Positions 39,307 through 48,958 are shown, counted from the first letter of the stretch. The stretch is DNA of 64,000 nucleotides from Lachnospiraceae bacterium (GCA_017470935.1 JAFUXG010000006.1:1-64000); one strand, 5' to 3'. Notes: generated by a model not told the origin, from the sequence alone. A program made the numbers and translations.

Positions 39307-42300
39307 ATGATTTCAAAATTCAGTGTTAAGAGAGCCTACACGATAGTTGTAGGAATCGTATTGGTACTTATATTGGGTGTGGTTGTGTACACCAGAATGA
39401 CGGTGGATCTGCTGCCTTCCATAGAGCTTCCCTATGCAGTGGTCATGACCACATATCCTGGAGCAAGCCCGGAATCAGTGGAGACAGGAGTTACGAAGCC
39501 CATTGAGCAGGCAGTGGCAACCATTGACAATATCAAGACTATTCAGTCCATTTCCTCTGAGAATTATTCTATGGTGGTGCTGGAGTTTAATTCGGATACC
39601 AACATGGATGCGGCGACTATTGATATGCGTGAGAAGCTTGATCAGATCAAGGGATACTTTGATGAGTCAGTAGGCAATCCCATAATACTTAAGTTAAATC
39701 CTAACATGCTTCCGGTAATGATTGCTGCAGTGGATAAGGAAGGCACTGATATTGTGGAGCTTTCTGAGTATGTTAATAATAACATTACCTCACAGCTTGA
39801 GGGAATTGAAGGTGTTGCCTCTGTTACGACAATGGGTGCTGTTGAGGAATCAGTACAGGTCATTGTCCGTAAGGATAAGGTCAAGAGGGTAAATGAGGAC
39901 GTTGTCAAGGCGTTGGATGATAAGTTTGCTGAGGCAGAGGATGCCCTTGCAGACGGCAAGGATAAGATATCAAGTGGAAAGAGCCAGCTAGAGAGCGGGG
40001 TAAAAACTGCGGGCAAGGAATTCGCCAAGGCTGAGAATAAGATCAATACTGCCAAGTATGAGCTTATGGAGTCAGAAAAGGATGTTACAAAGGCTAAGAC
40101 TGAGCTGGATACTCAGGAGAAGGAGCTTAACAGTCAGAAAACACAGTTAGAGTCAGCTATAACTTCATTGAACGAGCTTCTTACAAGCTATCAGACCCTT
40201 TCGGGACAGAAGGAGCAGCTGGAGATGGCAGTTGCCATGAATCCAAGCGACGTGGCGATGCAGGCACAGTTAGAGACGGTTAAGGGTGCCCTTGCCACAA
40301 TGGAGCAGAAGCTGGCTGAGCAGAAGGATGCAGAAGGGAATGCATTGACCTTTGCCACACTCCCTGCTTACATTACATCCCTTCAGGGCTCTCTCGCACA
40401 GCTGGAGGCAGGACTTACAGAGATTGCAAAGGGCAAGAAGGAGCTTGCAAAGGCTTCTAAGAAGATAACATCAGGTAAGAGTGAGCTTGATAAGGGATAT
40501 ACCACATTAAAGGAAAAGGAAAGTGAGACCAGCGTGGAGATGGCTGCTGCCAAGGCAGAGCTTGCCCAGGGTGAGAAGGAGCTGGAGGCACAGGAGGATA
40601 ACCTGGAAGATGCGAAGGATGCAGCCTATGAGGGTGCTGACCTCAATACAATAATCACTGATGAGCTTATAAAGGGAATACTTACAGCACAGAACTTTGA
40701 CTATCCTGCAGGATATGTGACAGAGGATGATGTGGATTATCTGGTGCGTGTGGGTGAGAAGTTTGATGATGTGGAAGGCTTATCCGACTTTGTTCTTCTT
40801 GATATGAACATGGATGGGGTGGATCCCATAAAGCTTTCTGATGTGGCAGATGTATTCATAGAAAATGACAGTGACAAGCTGTATACAAGGGTTAATGGAA
40901 ATCCCGGTATAATCCTCTCTATCGCGAAGCAGAACGAGTATTCAACAAAGGCTGTATCCGACAGGATCAAGAAGGAGTTTGACAAGATAAGTGAGAATGA
41001 TTCACAGGTATCATTTACCGCCCTTATGGATCAGGGAATATATATTGACCTTGTAAGTAATTCTGTAATCCAGAACCTTTTGTTTGGTGCCCTTCTTGCA
41101 GTGTCAATACTGCTGCTATTCCTTAAGGACATCAGGCCAACAGGAATTATCGCAGTGTCCATACCGGTGTCAGTAATCTTTGCGGTGGTGCTGATGTACT
41201 TTTCCGGAGTGACATTAAATGTTATCTCTCTGTCAGGTCTTGCCTTAGGAGTTGGAATGTTAGTGGATAATTCCATCGTTGTCATTGAGAACATATACCG
41301 CCTTAGAAGTGAGGGGCATTCGGTCAGGGAGGCTGCCATTAAGGGAGCTAATCAGATGGTTGGGGCTATTACAGCATCGACACTTACAACGGTCTGCGTG
41401 TTCCTGCCTATTGTATTCACAAGCGGTATAACAAAGCAGCTTTTCACGGATATGGGACTTACCATTGCTTACTCGCTGTTTGCCAGCCTTATAGTTGCCA
41501 TAACCTTTGTGCCAATGGTTGCTTCTAAGACCTTTTCTAAGATTTCAGAGAAGGAGAACAAGCTGGTAAGCCGCATAAGTAACTGGTATGCAGGGATTCT
41601 TCCGGGGATATTGAATCACAAAATTATTGTTCTTCTGCTGGCATTGGTGCTATTTGTGGGTATGACAGTTGTTGAGATCGGAAGAGGATTTTCATTCTTC
41701 CCGGATATGGATTCCCCACAGATGGAGATGACGCTGACCATGCCTGAGGAGACAAAGACACTTGAAGAGACGGCAGAGGTTTCTGATAAGATCATAAATG
41801 CAGTAAGTGAGATTGATGATATCGAAACGGTAGGAGCAATTCTCGGAGGCAGCGGATTGTCTTTAGTGGGACTTGGCTCAAATGATAATATTTCAACGGT
41901 ATCTTATTTTATAGAGTGTAAAGAGGATAAGAAACATACCAATGAAGAGATAGCTGATATGATCAGGGAAAAGACTAAGGATTTTCCAGGAGAATTGGAT
42001 GTTCAGGCTTCCAGTATAGATATGAGTGCCCTGTCTGCCACGGGTATTGTCATTCAGGTCAAAGGAAAGGAGCTTGATAAGATAGAGGAGATTGCCCAAC
42101 AGGTGGGTGAAAAATTAACCGAGGTCAAGGGTCTTACTGATATAGAAAACGGACTTGAAGAGTCAACGCCGGAGTACAGGATGGTGGTGGATAAGACCAA
42201 GGCTGCGTCCTATGGCCTTACGGTAGCCCAGGTATATCAGGAGGTGCAGAAGAAGCTTGCGGACAGCACTACAGCAACAACTTTGACAACAGATACCAAG

Positions 42301-43224
42301 GATTATCCGGTGTATGTAAAGCTGGAGGACAGTGAGACCTATAACCTTAAGGATATAGAGAACATTGAATTAGACGGCAAACAGGGGGAGGAAGAGAAGA
42401 AGGTTAAGGTAAGCAGACTTGCGGATGTTAAGGATGCCAGCTCCCTTTCCTCCATCAATCGTCTTGATCAGGTAAGATACATTACTGTGACTGCACAGGT
42501 TAAGAATGGTTATACAACAACAGCAGTATCTAATGAGGTCACAAGGCTTGTAAACAGTATGTCGCTTCCTTCCGGTTATTCCATTTCCTATGATGGAGAG
42601 AATGAGACGGTTATGGAAGCATTAGAGCAGGTAATGCTTATGATGGTACTTGCTATCGCATTTATGTATCTTATTATGGTAGCACAGTTCCAGTCGCTTA
42701 AGAGTCCATTTATTATACTCTTTACCCTGCCACTTGCATTTACGGGAGGATTCGCAGCACTGTTCCTGGCAGGAAAGGATGTCAGTATTATAGCCATGAT
42801 CGGTATGGTAATGCTTGCGGGAATCATTGTTAACAATGGTATCGTGTTCGTTGACAGTGTGAACCAGCTTAGAGAGGATGAGGGAAAGCTTATCCGTGAG
42901 GCAATTGTGATCACGGGCCGTAACCGTCTCCGCCCTATCGTTATGACAGCTCTTACAACAATTCTCGGTCTTTCCACATTGGCAGCGGGAATCGGTATGG
43001 GAGCGGATATGGCACAGCCTATGGCGCTGGTTGTTATTGGCGGACTTATATATGGTACACTGCTTACACTTATTGTGGTGCCATGTATATATGAGTTGTT
43101 CAATCGTGACAGGAATATTGACCGGAAGGATGACGCTTCGGAGATTGTTGATGGTCCGGAAGAGGTTGCGGTACATGGTGATCTTGAGCTGGTTGATGTG
43201 ACAAAGGTCGAAGACGAGAAGTAA
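39307..43224 (+). CDS. RND-family efflux transporter with a 250-residue coiled-coil insertion
   Basis: 1,305 residues, about 250 more than typical AcrB/SwrC proteins. The first helix with DLLPSIELPYAVVMTTYPGASPE, the motif GLALGVGMLVDNSIVVIENI near residue 645 and the late PLAFTGGFAALF and GIVVNNGIVFVD segments define an HAE-type RND exporter driven by the proton gradient. Residues about 205-455, in the first extracytoplasmic loop, are a Lys/Glu/Ala-rich coiled coil with repeated KxELxxG-type heptads, possibly replacing the separate adaptor used by Gram-negative pumps. It begins 15 bp after yigZ. Confidence 0.93.
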   Translation: MISKFSVKRAYTIVVGIVLVLILGVVVYTRMTVDLLPSIELPYAVVMTTYPGASPESVETGVTKPIEQAVATIDNIKTIQSISSENYSMVVLEFNSDTNMDAATIDMREKLDQIKGYFDESVGNPIILKLNPNMLPVMIAAVDKEGTDIVELSEYVNNNITSQLEGIEGVASVTTMGAVEESVQVIVRKDKVKRVNEDVVKALDDKFAEAEDALADGKDKISSGKSQLESGVKTAGKEFAKAENKINTAKYELMESEKDVTKAKTELDTQEKELNSQKTQLESAITSLNELLTSYQTLSGQKEQLEMAVAMNPSDVAMQAQLETVKGALATMEQKLAEQKDAEGNALTFATLPAYITSLQGSLAQLEAGLTEIAKGKKELAKASKKITSGKSELDKGYTTLKEKESETSVEMAAAKAELAQGEKELEAQEDNLEDAKDAAYEGADLNTIITDELIKGILTAQNFDYPAGYVTEDDVDYLVRVGEKFDDVEGLSDFVLLDMNMDGVDPIKLSDVADVFIENDSDKLYTRVNGNPGIILSIAKQNEYSTKAVSDRIKKEFDKISENDSQVSFTALMDQGIYIDLVSNSVIQNLLFGALLAVSILLLFLKDIRPTGIIAVSIPVSVIFAVVLMYFSGVTLNVISLSGLALGVGMLVDNSIVVIENIYRLRSEGHSVREAAIKGANQMVGAITASTLTTVCVFLPIVFTSGITKQLFTDMGLTIAYSLFASLIVAITFVPMVASKTFSKISEKENKLVSRISNWYAGILPGILNHKIIVLLLALVLFVGMTVVEIGRGFSFFPDMDSPQMEMTLTMPEETKTLEETAEVSDKIINAVSEIDDIETVGAILGGSGLSLVGLGSNDNISTVSYFIECKEDKKHTNEEIADMIREKTKDFPGELDVQASSIDMSALSATGIVIQVKGKELDKIEEIAQQVGEKLTEVKGLTDIENGLEESTPEYRMVVDKTKAASYGLTVAQVYQEVQKKLADSTTATTLTTDTKDYPVYVKLEDSETYNLKDIENIELDGKQGEEEKKVKVSRLADVKDASSLSSINRLDQVRYITVTAQVKNGYTTTAVSNEVTRLVNSMSLPSGYSISYDGENETVMEALEQVMLMMVLAIAFMYLIMVAQFQSLKSPFIILFTLPLAFTGGFAALFLAGKDVSIIAMIGMVMLAGIIVNNGIVFVDSVNQLREDEGKLIREAIVITGRNRLRPIVMTALTTILGLSTLAAGIGMGADMAQPMALVVIGGLIYGTLLTLIVVPCIYELFNRDRNIDRKDDASEIVDGPEEVAVHGDLELVDVTKVEDEK

Positions 43225-43235
43225 TAATTATTAAC

Positions 43236-43264
43236 TTGACATTTTATATAGGTTATCATATTAT
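43236..43264 (+). promoter_or_regulatory. Promoter for the MFS transporter
   Basis: TTGACA (43236-43241), a 17-bp spacer, then TATTAT (43259-43264), just downstream of the RND stop codon. Confidence 0.65.
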
Positions 43265-43371
43265 ACTTTCTTGAAAGGTCTCTATTAACCATAGGTATGA
43301 TCCGTAATGAGATGAATGTTGAGGAATGGGAAGCGGGAGCTTCCCATGTTTGTTATGTGAGGTTTCAAATC

Positions 43372-44622
43372 ATGTATGCTTTATTGCTGGCAGTAATATA
43401 TCTTGCTTTTATTAGTCTGGGTCTGCCTGATTCCCTGCTTGGAGCAGGCTGGCCGGTGATGCATGAATACTTTGGTGTGTCTTTGTCTTCAGCGGGAATT
43501 GTTTCTATGCTTATATCCGGCGGGACCATAGTGTCAAGCCTTGCATCAGAGCGGATTACAAAAAAGCTTGGAACAAAATATGTGACATTACTAAGCGTTG
43601 CTCTGACTTCGGCAGCGCTATTCGGCTTTTCTATATCCACAGGTTTTTTCATGATATGTCTCTGGGCAATTCCCTATGGTCTTGGTGCCGGCTCCATTGA
43701 TGCTGCGCTCAACAACTATGTTGCGCTGCATTACAATTCAAGACACATGAGCTGGCTTCACTGCTTCTGGGGTGTTGGTACCATTATAAGTCCTTATGTC
43801 ATGAGCTGCGCATTGACTTATTCCAACTGGCAGACAGGATATAAATCTGTTGCAGGCATACAGTTATGCATTGCGGTTGTGCTGCTTGCGACCTTGCGGT
43901 TGTGGAGGATAAATGAAGGGGAAAATATTTCGGAAATCGCTGTGGGGAAAGTTAATATTACTGAGAGGAAGAGTGATAATGATTGTGCAAATGACAGGGA
44001 AAGTGGTAATATAGCTGAGAGTACAGATTCTGACGACAGGATTCTTGGTTTATCAGGCGCGGTGAAGATCAAGGGTGTGCCAGATATGCTTACAGGCTTT
44101 ATGTGTTACTGCTCTGCTGAGAGCACCTGTATGCTGTGGACGGCATCTTACCTGATTAAGATGAGAGGCGTGAGGGCTGAGAAAGCAGCCGCATTTGCAT
44201 CACTTTTCTTTATCGGAATGACGGTTGGAAGATTTCTTGCAGGATTCATAGCCACACGACTTGGTGACAGAAACATGATAAGACTTGGAGCATGTATTAT
44301 GGCAGTGGGTATTGTGCTTATAGCGATTACTGCATTGCCGGAAATGGCTGTTCTTGGTGGCTTTGTTATAATCGGACTTGGATGCGCACCTATTTATCCC
44401 AGCATTATTCATTCCACACCGTCTAATTTCGGGGCAGAGAACTCCCAGGCAATAATAGGAATTCAGATGGCAAGTGCTTATGTGGGTTCCACACTGGCAC
44501 CGCCCATATTTGGTCTGCTGTCTTCTGTAGTTGGAATGTGGATCATGCCGGCTTACATAACACTGTTCGCAGTGGTGATGATCGTGATGTTGGAGAGGAC
44601 ATTTAATATTACAAAAAGTTAA
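43372..44622 (+). CDS. Major facilitator superfamily transporter
   Basis: About 416 residues with 12 predicted helices split by a hydrophilic loop rich in Glu/Asp/Ser (about residues 180-230). The MYALLLAVIYLAFISLGLPD start and YGLGAGSIDAALNNYVA in helix 4 resemble sugar-type MFS carriers. The substrate is not evident. ATG 43372 is preferred because it opens directly into helix 1; in-frame ATGs at 43297 and 43312 would add 20-25 residues. Confidence 0.88.
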   Translation: MYALLLAVIYLAFISLGLPDSLLGAGWPVMHEYFGVSLSSAGIVSMLISGGTIVSSLASERITKKLGTKYVTLLSVALTSAALFGFSISTGFFMICLWAIPYGLGAGSIDAALNNYVALHYNSRHMSWLHCFWGVGTIISPYVMSCALTYSNWQTGYKSVAGIQLCIAVVLLATLRLWRINEGENISEIAVGKVNITERKSDNDCANDRESGNIAESTDSDDRILGLSGAVKIKGVPDMLTGFMCYCSAESTCMLWTASYLIKMRGVRAEKAAAFASLFFIGMTVGRFLAGFIATRLGDRNMIRLGACIMAVGIVLIAITALPEMAVLGGFVIIGLGCAPIYPSIIHSTPSNFGAENSQAIIGIQMASAYVGSTLAPPIFGLLSSVVGMWIMPAYITLFAVVMIVMLERTFNITKS

Positions 44623-44675
44623 TATAGATAATACATTATGAAAATGAAAAGACCTGTGTTCAGGAGGAGAACAAT

Positions 44676-45431
44676 ATGAAGCTGATATCGTGGAATGTGA
44701 ATGGGATAAGAGCCTGTGTAACTAAGGGGTTTGAGGACTATTTTAAGGAGACGGATGCAGATATATTCTGTATCCAGGAGTCAAAGATGCAGGAAGGACA
44801 GTTGGAGCTTGATCTTGAAGGATATCATCAGTATTGGAATTATGCTGAGAAGAAGGGATATTCAGGGACGGCAATATTTGCGAAAAATGAGCCCATAAAT
44901 GTCACTTACGGAATCGGCATAGAAGAGCATGACCATGAGGGAAGAGTCATAACCTTAGAGTTTGACGATTTCTACATGACCACAGTGTATACGCCCAATT
45001 CACAGAATGAACTTAAACGGCTTGACTACAGGATGACATGGGAGGATGCTTTCCGTGAATATCTTAACAGATTAGCTATGGATAAATCTGTGATAGTATG
45101 TGGGGATATGAATGTGGCACACAATGAGATAGATCTTAAGAACCCTAAGACAAACCGTCAGAACGCAGGGTTTACCGATGAGGAAAGGGCAAAGATGACC
45201 AAGCTGTTGGACAGCGGTTTTGTTGACACCTTCAGATATTTTTATCCTGAGCAGACAGACATCTATTCATGGTGGTCCTACAGATTCAAGGCGAGGGAGA
45301 AGAATGCCGGATGGCGTATTGATTATTTTCTCGTGTCGGAGGATTTGAAGGATAAGCTGATTGATGCTAAGATACATACAGAGGTGATGGGATCGGATCA
45401 CTGTCCTGTTGAACTGGATATTGAGCTGTAG
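44676..45431 (+). CDS. Exodeoxyribonuclease III / AP endonuclease
   Basis: 251 residues of the ExoIII/APE1 fold: MKLISWNVNGIRA, IFCIQESKMQ (metal Glu), TVYTPNSQ, VIVCGDMNVAHNEIDL (catalytic Asp/Asn), RIDYFLVS and GSDHCPVEL (catalytic His). It acts in base-excision repair of abasic sites in the cytoplasm. GGAGGAG precedes the ATG. Confidence 0.95.
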   Translation: MKLISWNVNGIRACVTKGFEDYFKETDADIFCIQESKMQEGQLELDLEGYHQYWNYAEKKGYSGTAIFAKNEPINVTYGIGIEEHDHEGRVITLEFDDFYMTTVYTPNSQNELKRLDYRMTWEDAFREYLNRLAMDKSVIVCGDMNVAHNEIDLKNPKTNRQNAGFTDEERAKMTKLLDSGFVDTFRYFYPEQTDIYSWWSYRFKAREKNAGWRIDYFLVSEDLKDKLIDAKIHTEVMGSDHCPVELDIEL

Positions 45432-45446
45432 AAAGGGTGGAGTCAA

Positions 45447-46814
45447 ATGAAGAAAATATTAGAAAAGAAAAATTATTATTCACAGATTGGATCAAAGCTG
45501 ATATTAGTTTTCTCATTAATTCTCATAGGAGTGGCGGCATCCGGTAAGCCGGTTGTTAATGCCGCACCTACGGTTCTGGAAAATGAACTGACTGTCCCTG
45601 GAGAGGGCAGCCTTAACGTGGGAATAAGAGGAGAGTATATGGCAGAACAGCAGGCAGCCCTTGACAGAATCAATGAGATTAGGTTAGAGGCCTGTCAAAA
45701 TGGTTATCCTGACCCGCGTGATAAGTCGAGAAAACTCACCGTGGATGACTATGTTCCGATCAAATGGTCCTATGAGCTGGAGCGCTATGCAAGAATCCGT
45801 GCGGCGGAAGCCACTATTTATCCTGGCCATGGCAGACCGGGAAACAATGTGTATAAGGATAATAATAACCGGTATGAGACCGGTGGAGGAGAAGTGCTGG
45901 CATGGCCCGGAGGTACGCTTAAGGGCGGTGTCAATCAGTGGTATGGCGAGAAGGAGACATGGATAACAGGCGGAAGCGGTGTGACAGGCCACTACACAAG
46001 CATGATAAGCCCTTCAAACCTATATGTGGGACTTGGCGGATTTATTGCAGCTGATGGATTGGGATCAAGCTGGGGAGCATGTGTAAGCGGCAGATTTGCA
46101 GGTAAGGGCTGGATAAATGAACCGGTGGATGAGAAGATGGCACCGGAGCTTAAGGATATTATACAGGTTATATCTATAAAACAAGAGTATCTTTCTTCCC
46201 CTATATTACAGCAGATGGAGTATGACACTTCGGAAAATGAAACTAAGTATCTTTATGTGGGAAATAAAACTGGGGTTAATGTTGTGAGGAATGTATCATT
46301 TGATGCAACAGCTATAGGTGTGACGGAGGCAGTGGTGCTGGATCTTGGAAGCTATACCTATTCGTCCGCTGATCCTTCTGTTGCATTGGTTGAGGCAGAT
46401 GGTATGGTGACGGCAAAGAAAGCAGGCAAGGCAGTAATTACAGCGGTAGAGAGTGGCGGAGCGTCGTACAGCACTACGATAAATGTAAAGAATTATCTGG
46501 ATACCCCTAAGATTACTAAGACAGTAAGGAATAAGAAGCAGATAAAGGTAACCTTCAAGGTGTCGGAGGATACGGCATACAAGTCTGTAAATTTTCAGGT
46601 TCAGGCTGCAAAAAACAAGAAATTTACTAAGGGTGTGAAGAAGGCCACGGTAAAGCCTAAGTTTGTGTCATGGTACCAGATTGCCACAAAGTACACTAAG
46701 AATGTTACCAGGTTAAACGCTAAGGGAACATATTATGTGCGGGTAAGGGCATATACTAAGCGGGATGGTAAAAAGTATTATTCTGAGTGGTCAAAGGTTA
46801 AGAAAGTAAAGTAG
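45447..46814 (+). CDS. Secreted CAP/SCP-domain protein with Big2-like domain
   Basis: 455 residues with a signal peptide ending near VVNAAPTV. A CAP domain (about 60-215) contains ALDRINEIRLEA, SYELERYARIRAAE, GHGRPG and HYTSMISPSNLYVGLG. A Big2-like Ig module (about 285-350: SSADPSVALVEADGMVTAKKAGKAVITA) and a Lys-rich fibronectin-like C-terminal domain follow. It begins 15 bp after the ExoIII stop. The function of bacterial CAP proteins is unclear; this one is extracellular. Confidence 0.88.
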   Translation: MKKILEKKNYYSQIGSKLILVFSLILIGVAASGKPVVNAAPTVLENELTVPGEGSLNVGIRGEYMAEQQAALDRINEIRLEACQNGYPDPRDKSRKLTVDDYVPIKWSYELERYARIRAAEATIYPGHGRPGNNVYKDNNNRYETGGGEVLAWPGGTLKGGVNQWYGEKETWITGGSGVTGHYTSMISPSNLYVGLGGFIAADGLGSSWGACVSGRFAGKGWINEPVDEKMAPELKDIIQVISIKQEYLSSPILQQMEYDTSENETKYLYVGNKTGVNVVRNVSFDATAIGVTEAVVLDLGSYTYSSADPSVALVEADGMVTAKKAGKAVITAVESGGASYSTTINVKNYLDTPKITKTVRNKKQIKVTFKVSEDTAYKSVNFQVQAAKNKKFTKGVKKATVKPKFVSWYQIATKYTKNVTRLNAKGTYYVRVRAYTKRDGKKYYSEWSKVKKVK

Positions 46815-46963
46815 AGCAGAGGCTGTTAACTTGGAGATGGGTGCTTATTGTCTATGTGACCGTTTATCCCTAAAACACATACCGTTTGTCTGATTTTCGT
46901 TGTAATGAAGAACTTCCTGTTCTAGAATGAACACAAATTTATTTTACAGGGAGGTTTCTTATT

Positions 46964-47653
46964 ATGAGGAAGACAGATGATGTGTTGAAAAATGTAGCAG
47001 GAAAAATCTATTCAAATGTATGTATGCTTGTGTTTGCATTTGTCCTTATGATGTCGGTTAATTCGATAAATGCAAAAGCGCAGAGCAATTCCTTCAAGGA
47101 TGCACAGGAGATCGCACTCGATCAGGAATATACACAGACCATTGGTGACAGCGAGGAGACATGGTTTAAATTATATCTTAAGGAGACATCACAAATAGCA
47201 TTTAATGCAACTTATGACGCCGGGCAGTGGGTAATATATGACAGCAAATTGAAGAGTGTATATAAAGGAGATTCCGATGATGTGAGAACAGGGGAGGTAT
47301 GGTCCCTCAATAGCGTTTTGGTATTGAAAAAGGGCACATACTATTTCAATTTCTATGCAAATGAGCCAAGCAATACAACAAAGTTCTCAGTTACAGATAT
47401 GACAGAAATGGTAAGACTGGGTGAACCGAAGATTACCAAGGTACAAAGGAAAACGGGCATAGTACAGGGGAAGACCTCTAAGAAGGTATCTGTATATGTT
47501 AAATATGGCAAGAAGACATATAGTGCAAAGTCTGATAAAAAGGGCAAATTCAAGGTAACGGTCAAGAATTTAAAAAAAGGAAAGACGCTGAAGGTCTGGG
47601 TTAAGTCCAAGGACGGAATTAAGGGACGCGTGCTGGACTATAAGGTGAAATGA
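46964..47653 (+). CDS. Small secreted protein with PPC-like and Ig-like domains
   Basis: 229 residues. A signal peptide ends near INAKAQSN. The middle (SNSFKDAQEIALDQEYTQTI, then WFKLYL and YYFNFYA) resembles a pre-peptidase C-terminal beta sandwich. The C-terminal 80 residues are Lys-rich (KTYSAKSDKKGKFKVTVKNL), typical of small bacterial Ig-like cell-wall-binding modules. No enzyme motif is present. GGGAGGT precedes the ATG. Confidence 0.82.
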   Translation: MRKTDDVLKNVAGKIYSNVCMLVFAFVLMMSVNSINAKAQSNSFKDAQEIALDQEYTQTIGDSEETWFKLYLKETSQIAFNATYDAGQWVIYDSKLKSVYKGDSDDVRTGEVWSLNSVLVLKKGTYYFNFYANEPSNTTKFSVTDMTEMVRLGEPKITKVQRKTGIVQGKTSKKVSVYVKYGKKTYSAKSDKKGKFKVTVKNLKKGKTLKVWVKSKDGIKGRVLDYKVK

Positions 47654-47753
47654 TATATTCTGCAAAGAAGTATAGGTGGTCAAGGCTGCTTATGAATAAC
47701 GCCGAGAATGATTAAACGCGAAAAAGATCGCTAAAGGGATTCGAAAATGAATA

Positions 47754-47782
47754 TTGCACATATTGATAGCATATGCTATAAT
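47754..47782 (+). promoter_or_regulatory. Promoter of a short antisense-type RNA
   Basis: TTGCAC (47754-47759), a 17-bp spacer, then TATAAT (47777-47782). No coding region follows on this strand before the hairpin at 47827. The predicted transcript is therefore a short non-coding RNA. Confidence 0.75.
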
Positions 47783-47788
47783 ATGCCT

Positions 47789-47865
47789 AGGCAAAGGAAA
47801 TAAGTATTTAAATGCCATCACAAAACGAACCCCCGGTAGCGGCTACTACCGGGGGTTCTTGCTCA
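47789..47865 (+). ncRNA. Predicted antitoxin RNA of an Fst-like type I system
   Basis: About 77 nt, from the expected start 7 nt after TATAAT to the end of the GC-rich hairpin. Bases 47793-47807 (AAAGGAAATAAGTAT) are repeated exactly at 47966-47980, inside the convergent peptide gene, so this RNA is complementary there to mRNA codons 4-8. A second short match (ACAAAA at 47820-47825 and 47986-47991) covers the peptide start codon. The two RNAs are also complementary through the shared terminator. This matches the RNA II role in the pAD1 par locus. Its existence is predicted, not shown. Confidence 0.65.
47827..47858. terminator. Shared GC-rich bidirectional hairpin
   Basis: A perfect 13-bp stem (47827-47839 with 47846-47858) containing CCCCCGG and a 6-nt loop, with a CTT flank on the + side and GTTTTG on the - side. 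It lies between the convergent short RNA and peptide gene and can terminate both. Confidence 0.85.
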
Positions 47866-47875
47866 TCAAGGAGAG

Positions 47876-47989
47876 CTATTCCTTTTTAGGCTGATTGTCT
47901 TCGGAATTTCTGTCCAGCCGTTTGCAGATATAGTGGCAGGCTATACCTGCTGCGACAGAAATTAAAAAGGAAATAAGTATCTGTAACAA
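47876..47989 (-). CDS. 37-residue hydrophobic peptide, candidate type I toxin
   Basis: Starts at TTG (47989-47987), 9 nt after a strong AGAAAGGGAG site at 48008-47999, and ends at TAG. It has one membrane helix (LQILISFLISVAAGIACHYI) followed by a charged tail (CKRLDRNSEDNQPKKE). Size, helix-plus-charged-tail layout and the RLDR motif after the helix resemble Fst/Ldr-type membrane toxins. Its mRNA would run into the hairpin shared with the short + strand RNA. A TTGACA hexamer lies upstream on this strand, but no good -10 box fits. It could instead be a harmless conserved small membrane protein. Confidence 0.7.
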   Translation of the reverse strand: MLQILISFLISVAAGIACHYICKRLDRNSEDNQPKKE

Positions 47990-48115
47990 AAACCACCACT
48001 CCCTTTCTGTTGCCAGATTGGGAAAGACAACATATGTATTATGATATATGTCAATGGAATACGCGATCGTTTAATTATAGAACTGAAAACAATAAAAGGG
48101 AATATAGAACAGATA

Positions 48116-48931
48116 ATGGATAATATTATGGAACACGACAATATAATTAATCAAAACAGCATAGAAAATGATTCCGGTATTTGTATCATTTCCAACTGGG
48201 ATGTATGGCTTAGGATTGCCGTGTGCGATGACAGTCCTGAACAGGCGGGCATGCTTGGATCTGATTTTCTTAAAGCCTCGCAGGAGCTTAATAAGGCAGC
48301 AGGAGTGGAGCTTTTCACTTCTGCTGCCTCCTTATGGGAAAAAATTGAAGAGGATAACAGGAAAAATGCACCCATTTATGATATTATAGTGATGGATATA
48401 AAGATGCCGGATATGGATGGTATTGAGTTTGGAAAGAGACTTTACAGGCTTGGGATTTCAACATCGTTGATACTTGTGACGGCATATCCTGAATATGCAG
48501 TGGAGGGTTATTCTGCCCATGCATTTCAGTTCATGGTAAAGCCGGTAACTGCTGAGGCTGCTAAGAGAGTATTGCTGGAAATCTATGCGGATAAGTCGGA
48601 TGACCGATATATAGAAATCAGATCCTCAGGCTATACAGAGCGTATCAATATAAGGGATATTGAATGCATTACCGCCGAGGAGAAATACACAAGAATTACA
48701 TCAAGACAAGGGGATTATCTGACACTCACTTCATTGGGTGCATACGAGGAGAAGCTTACTGTCTATGGCTTTTACCGCGTACACAGGTCGGCGCTGGTTA
48801 ATCTTGCTTACTACGTGGCATTGGAGAAGAATACCATAATCCTGAAAAATGTTAAGCTTTCCGTAAGCAGGCGGAGAATGACAGGACTTCGTGAGGCGAT
48901 TAAGTTAGAGATGGAAAGGAAGCTTGTGTGA
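48116..48931 (+). CDS. LytTR-family response regulator
   Basis: Receiver domain from WLRIAVCDDSPEQ, with the phospho-acceptor in IIVMDIKMPDMDG, LVTAYPEYAVEGY and the conserved Lys in FMVKPV. A LytTR DNA-binding domain follows (YIEIRSSGYTERINIRDIECITAEEKYT and FYRVHRSALVNL). It is an AgrA/VirR-type regulator. The start is uncertain: ATG 48116 has a distant AAAAGGG, and an earlier ATG at 48041 has none. Either leaves an unusual 35-60 residue leader before the receiver domain. The kinase gene follows 27 bp downstream. Confidence 0.9.
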   Translation: MDNIMEHDNIINQNSIENDSGICIISNWDVWLRIAVCDDSPEQAGMLGSDFLKASQELNKAAGVELFTSAASLWEKIEEDNRKNAPIYDIIVMDIKMPDMDGIEFGKRLYRLGISTSLILVTAYPEYAVEGYSAHAFQFMVKPVTAEAAKRVLLEIYADKSDDRYIEIRSSGYTERINIRDIECITAEEKYTRITSRQGDYLTLTSLGAYEEKLTVYGFYRVHRSALVNLAYYVALEKNTIILKNVKLSVSRRRMTGLREAIKLEMERKLV

Positions 48932-48958
48932 TAAAGGATGCTTTGGAGATAGAACATA

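Noticed and set aside
42588..43292. Long - strand frames opposite the RND gene
   Set aside because: Shadows of strongly coding + strand sequence with no RBS or family signal.
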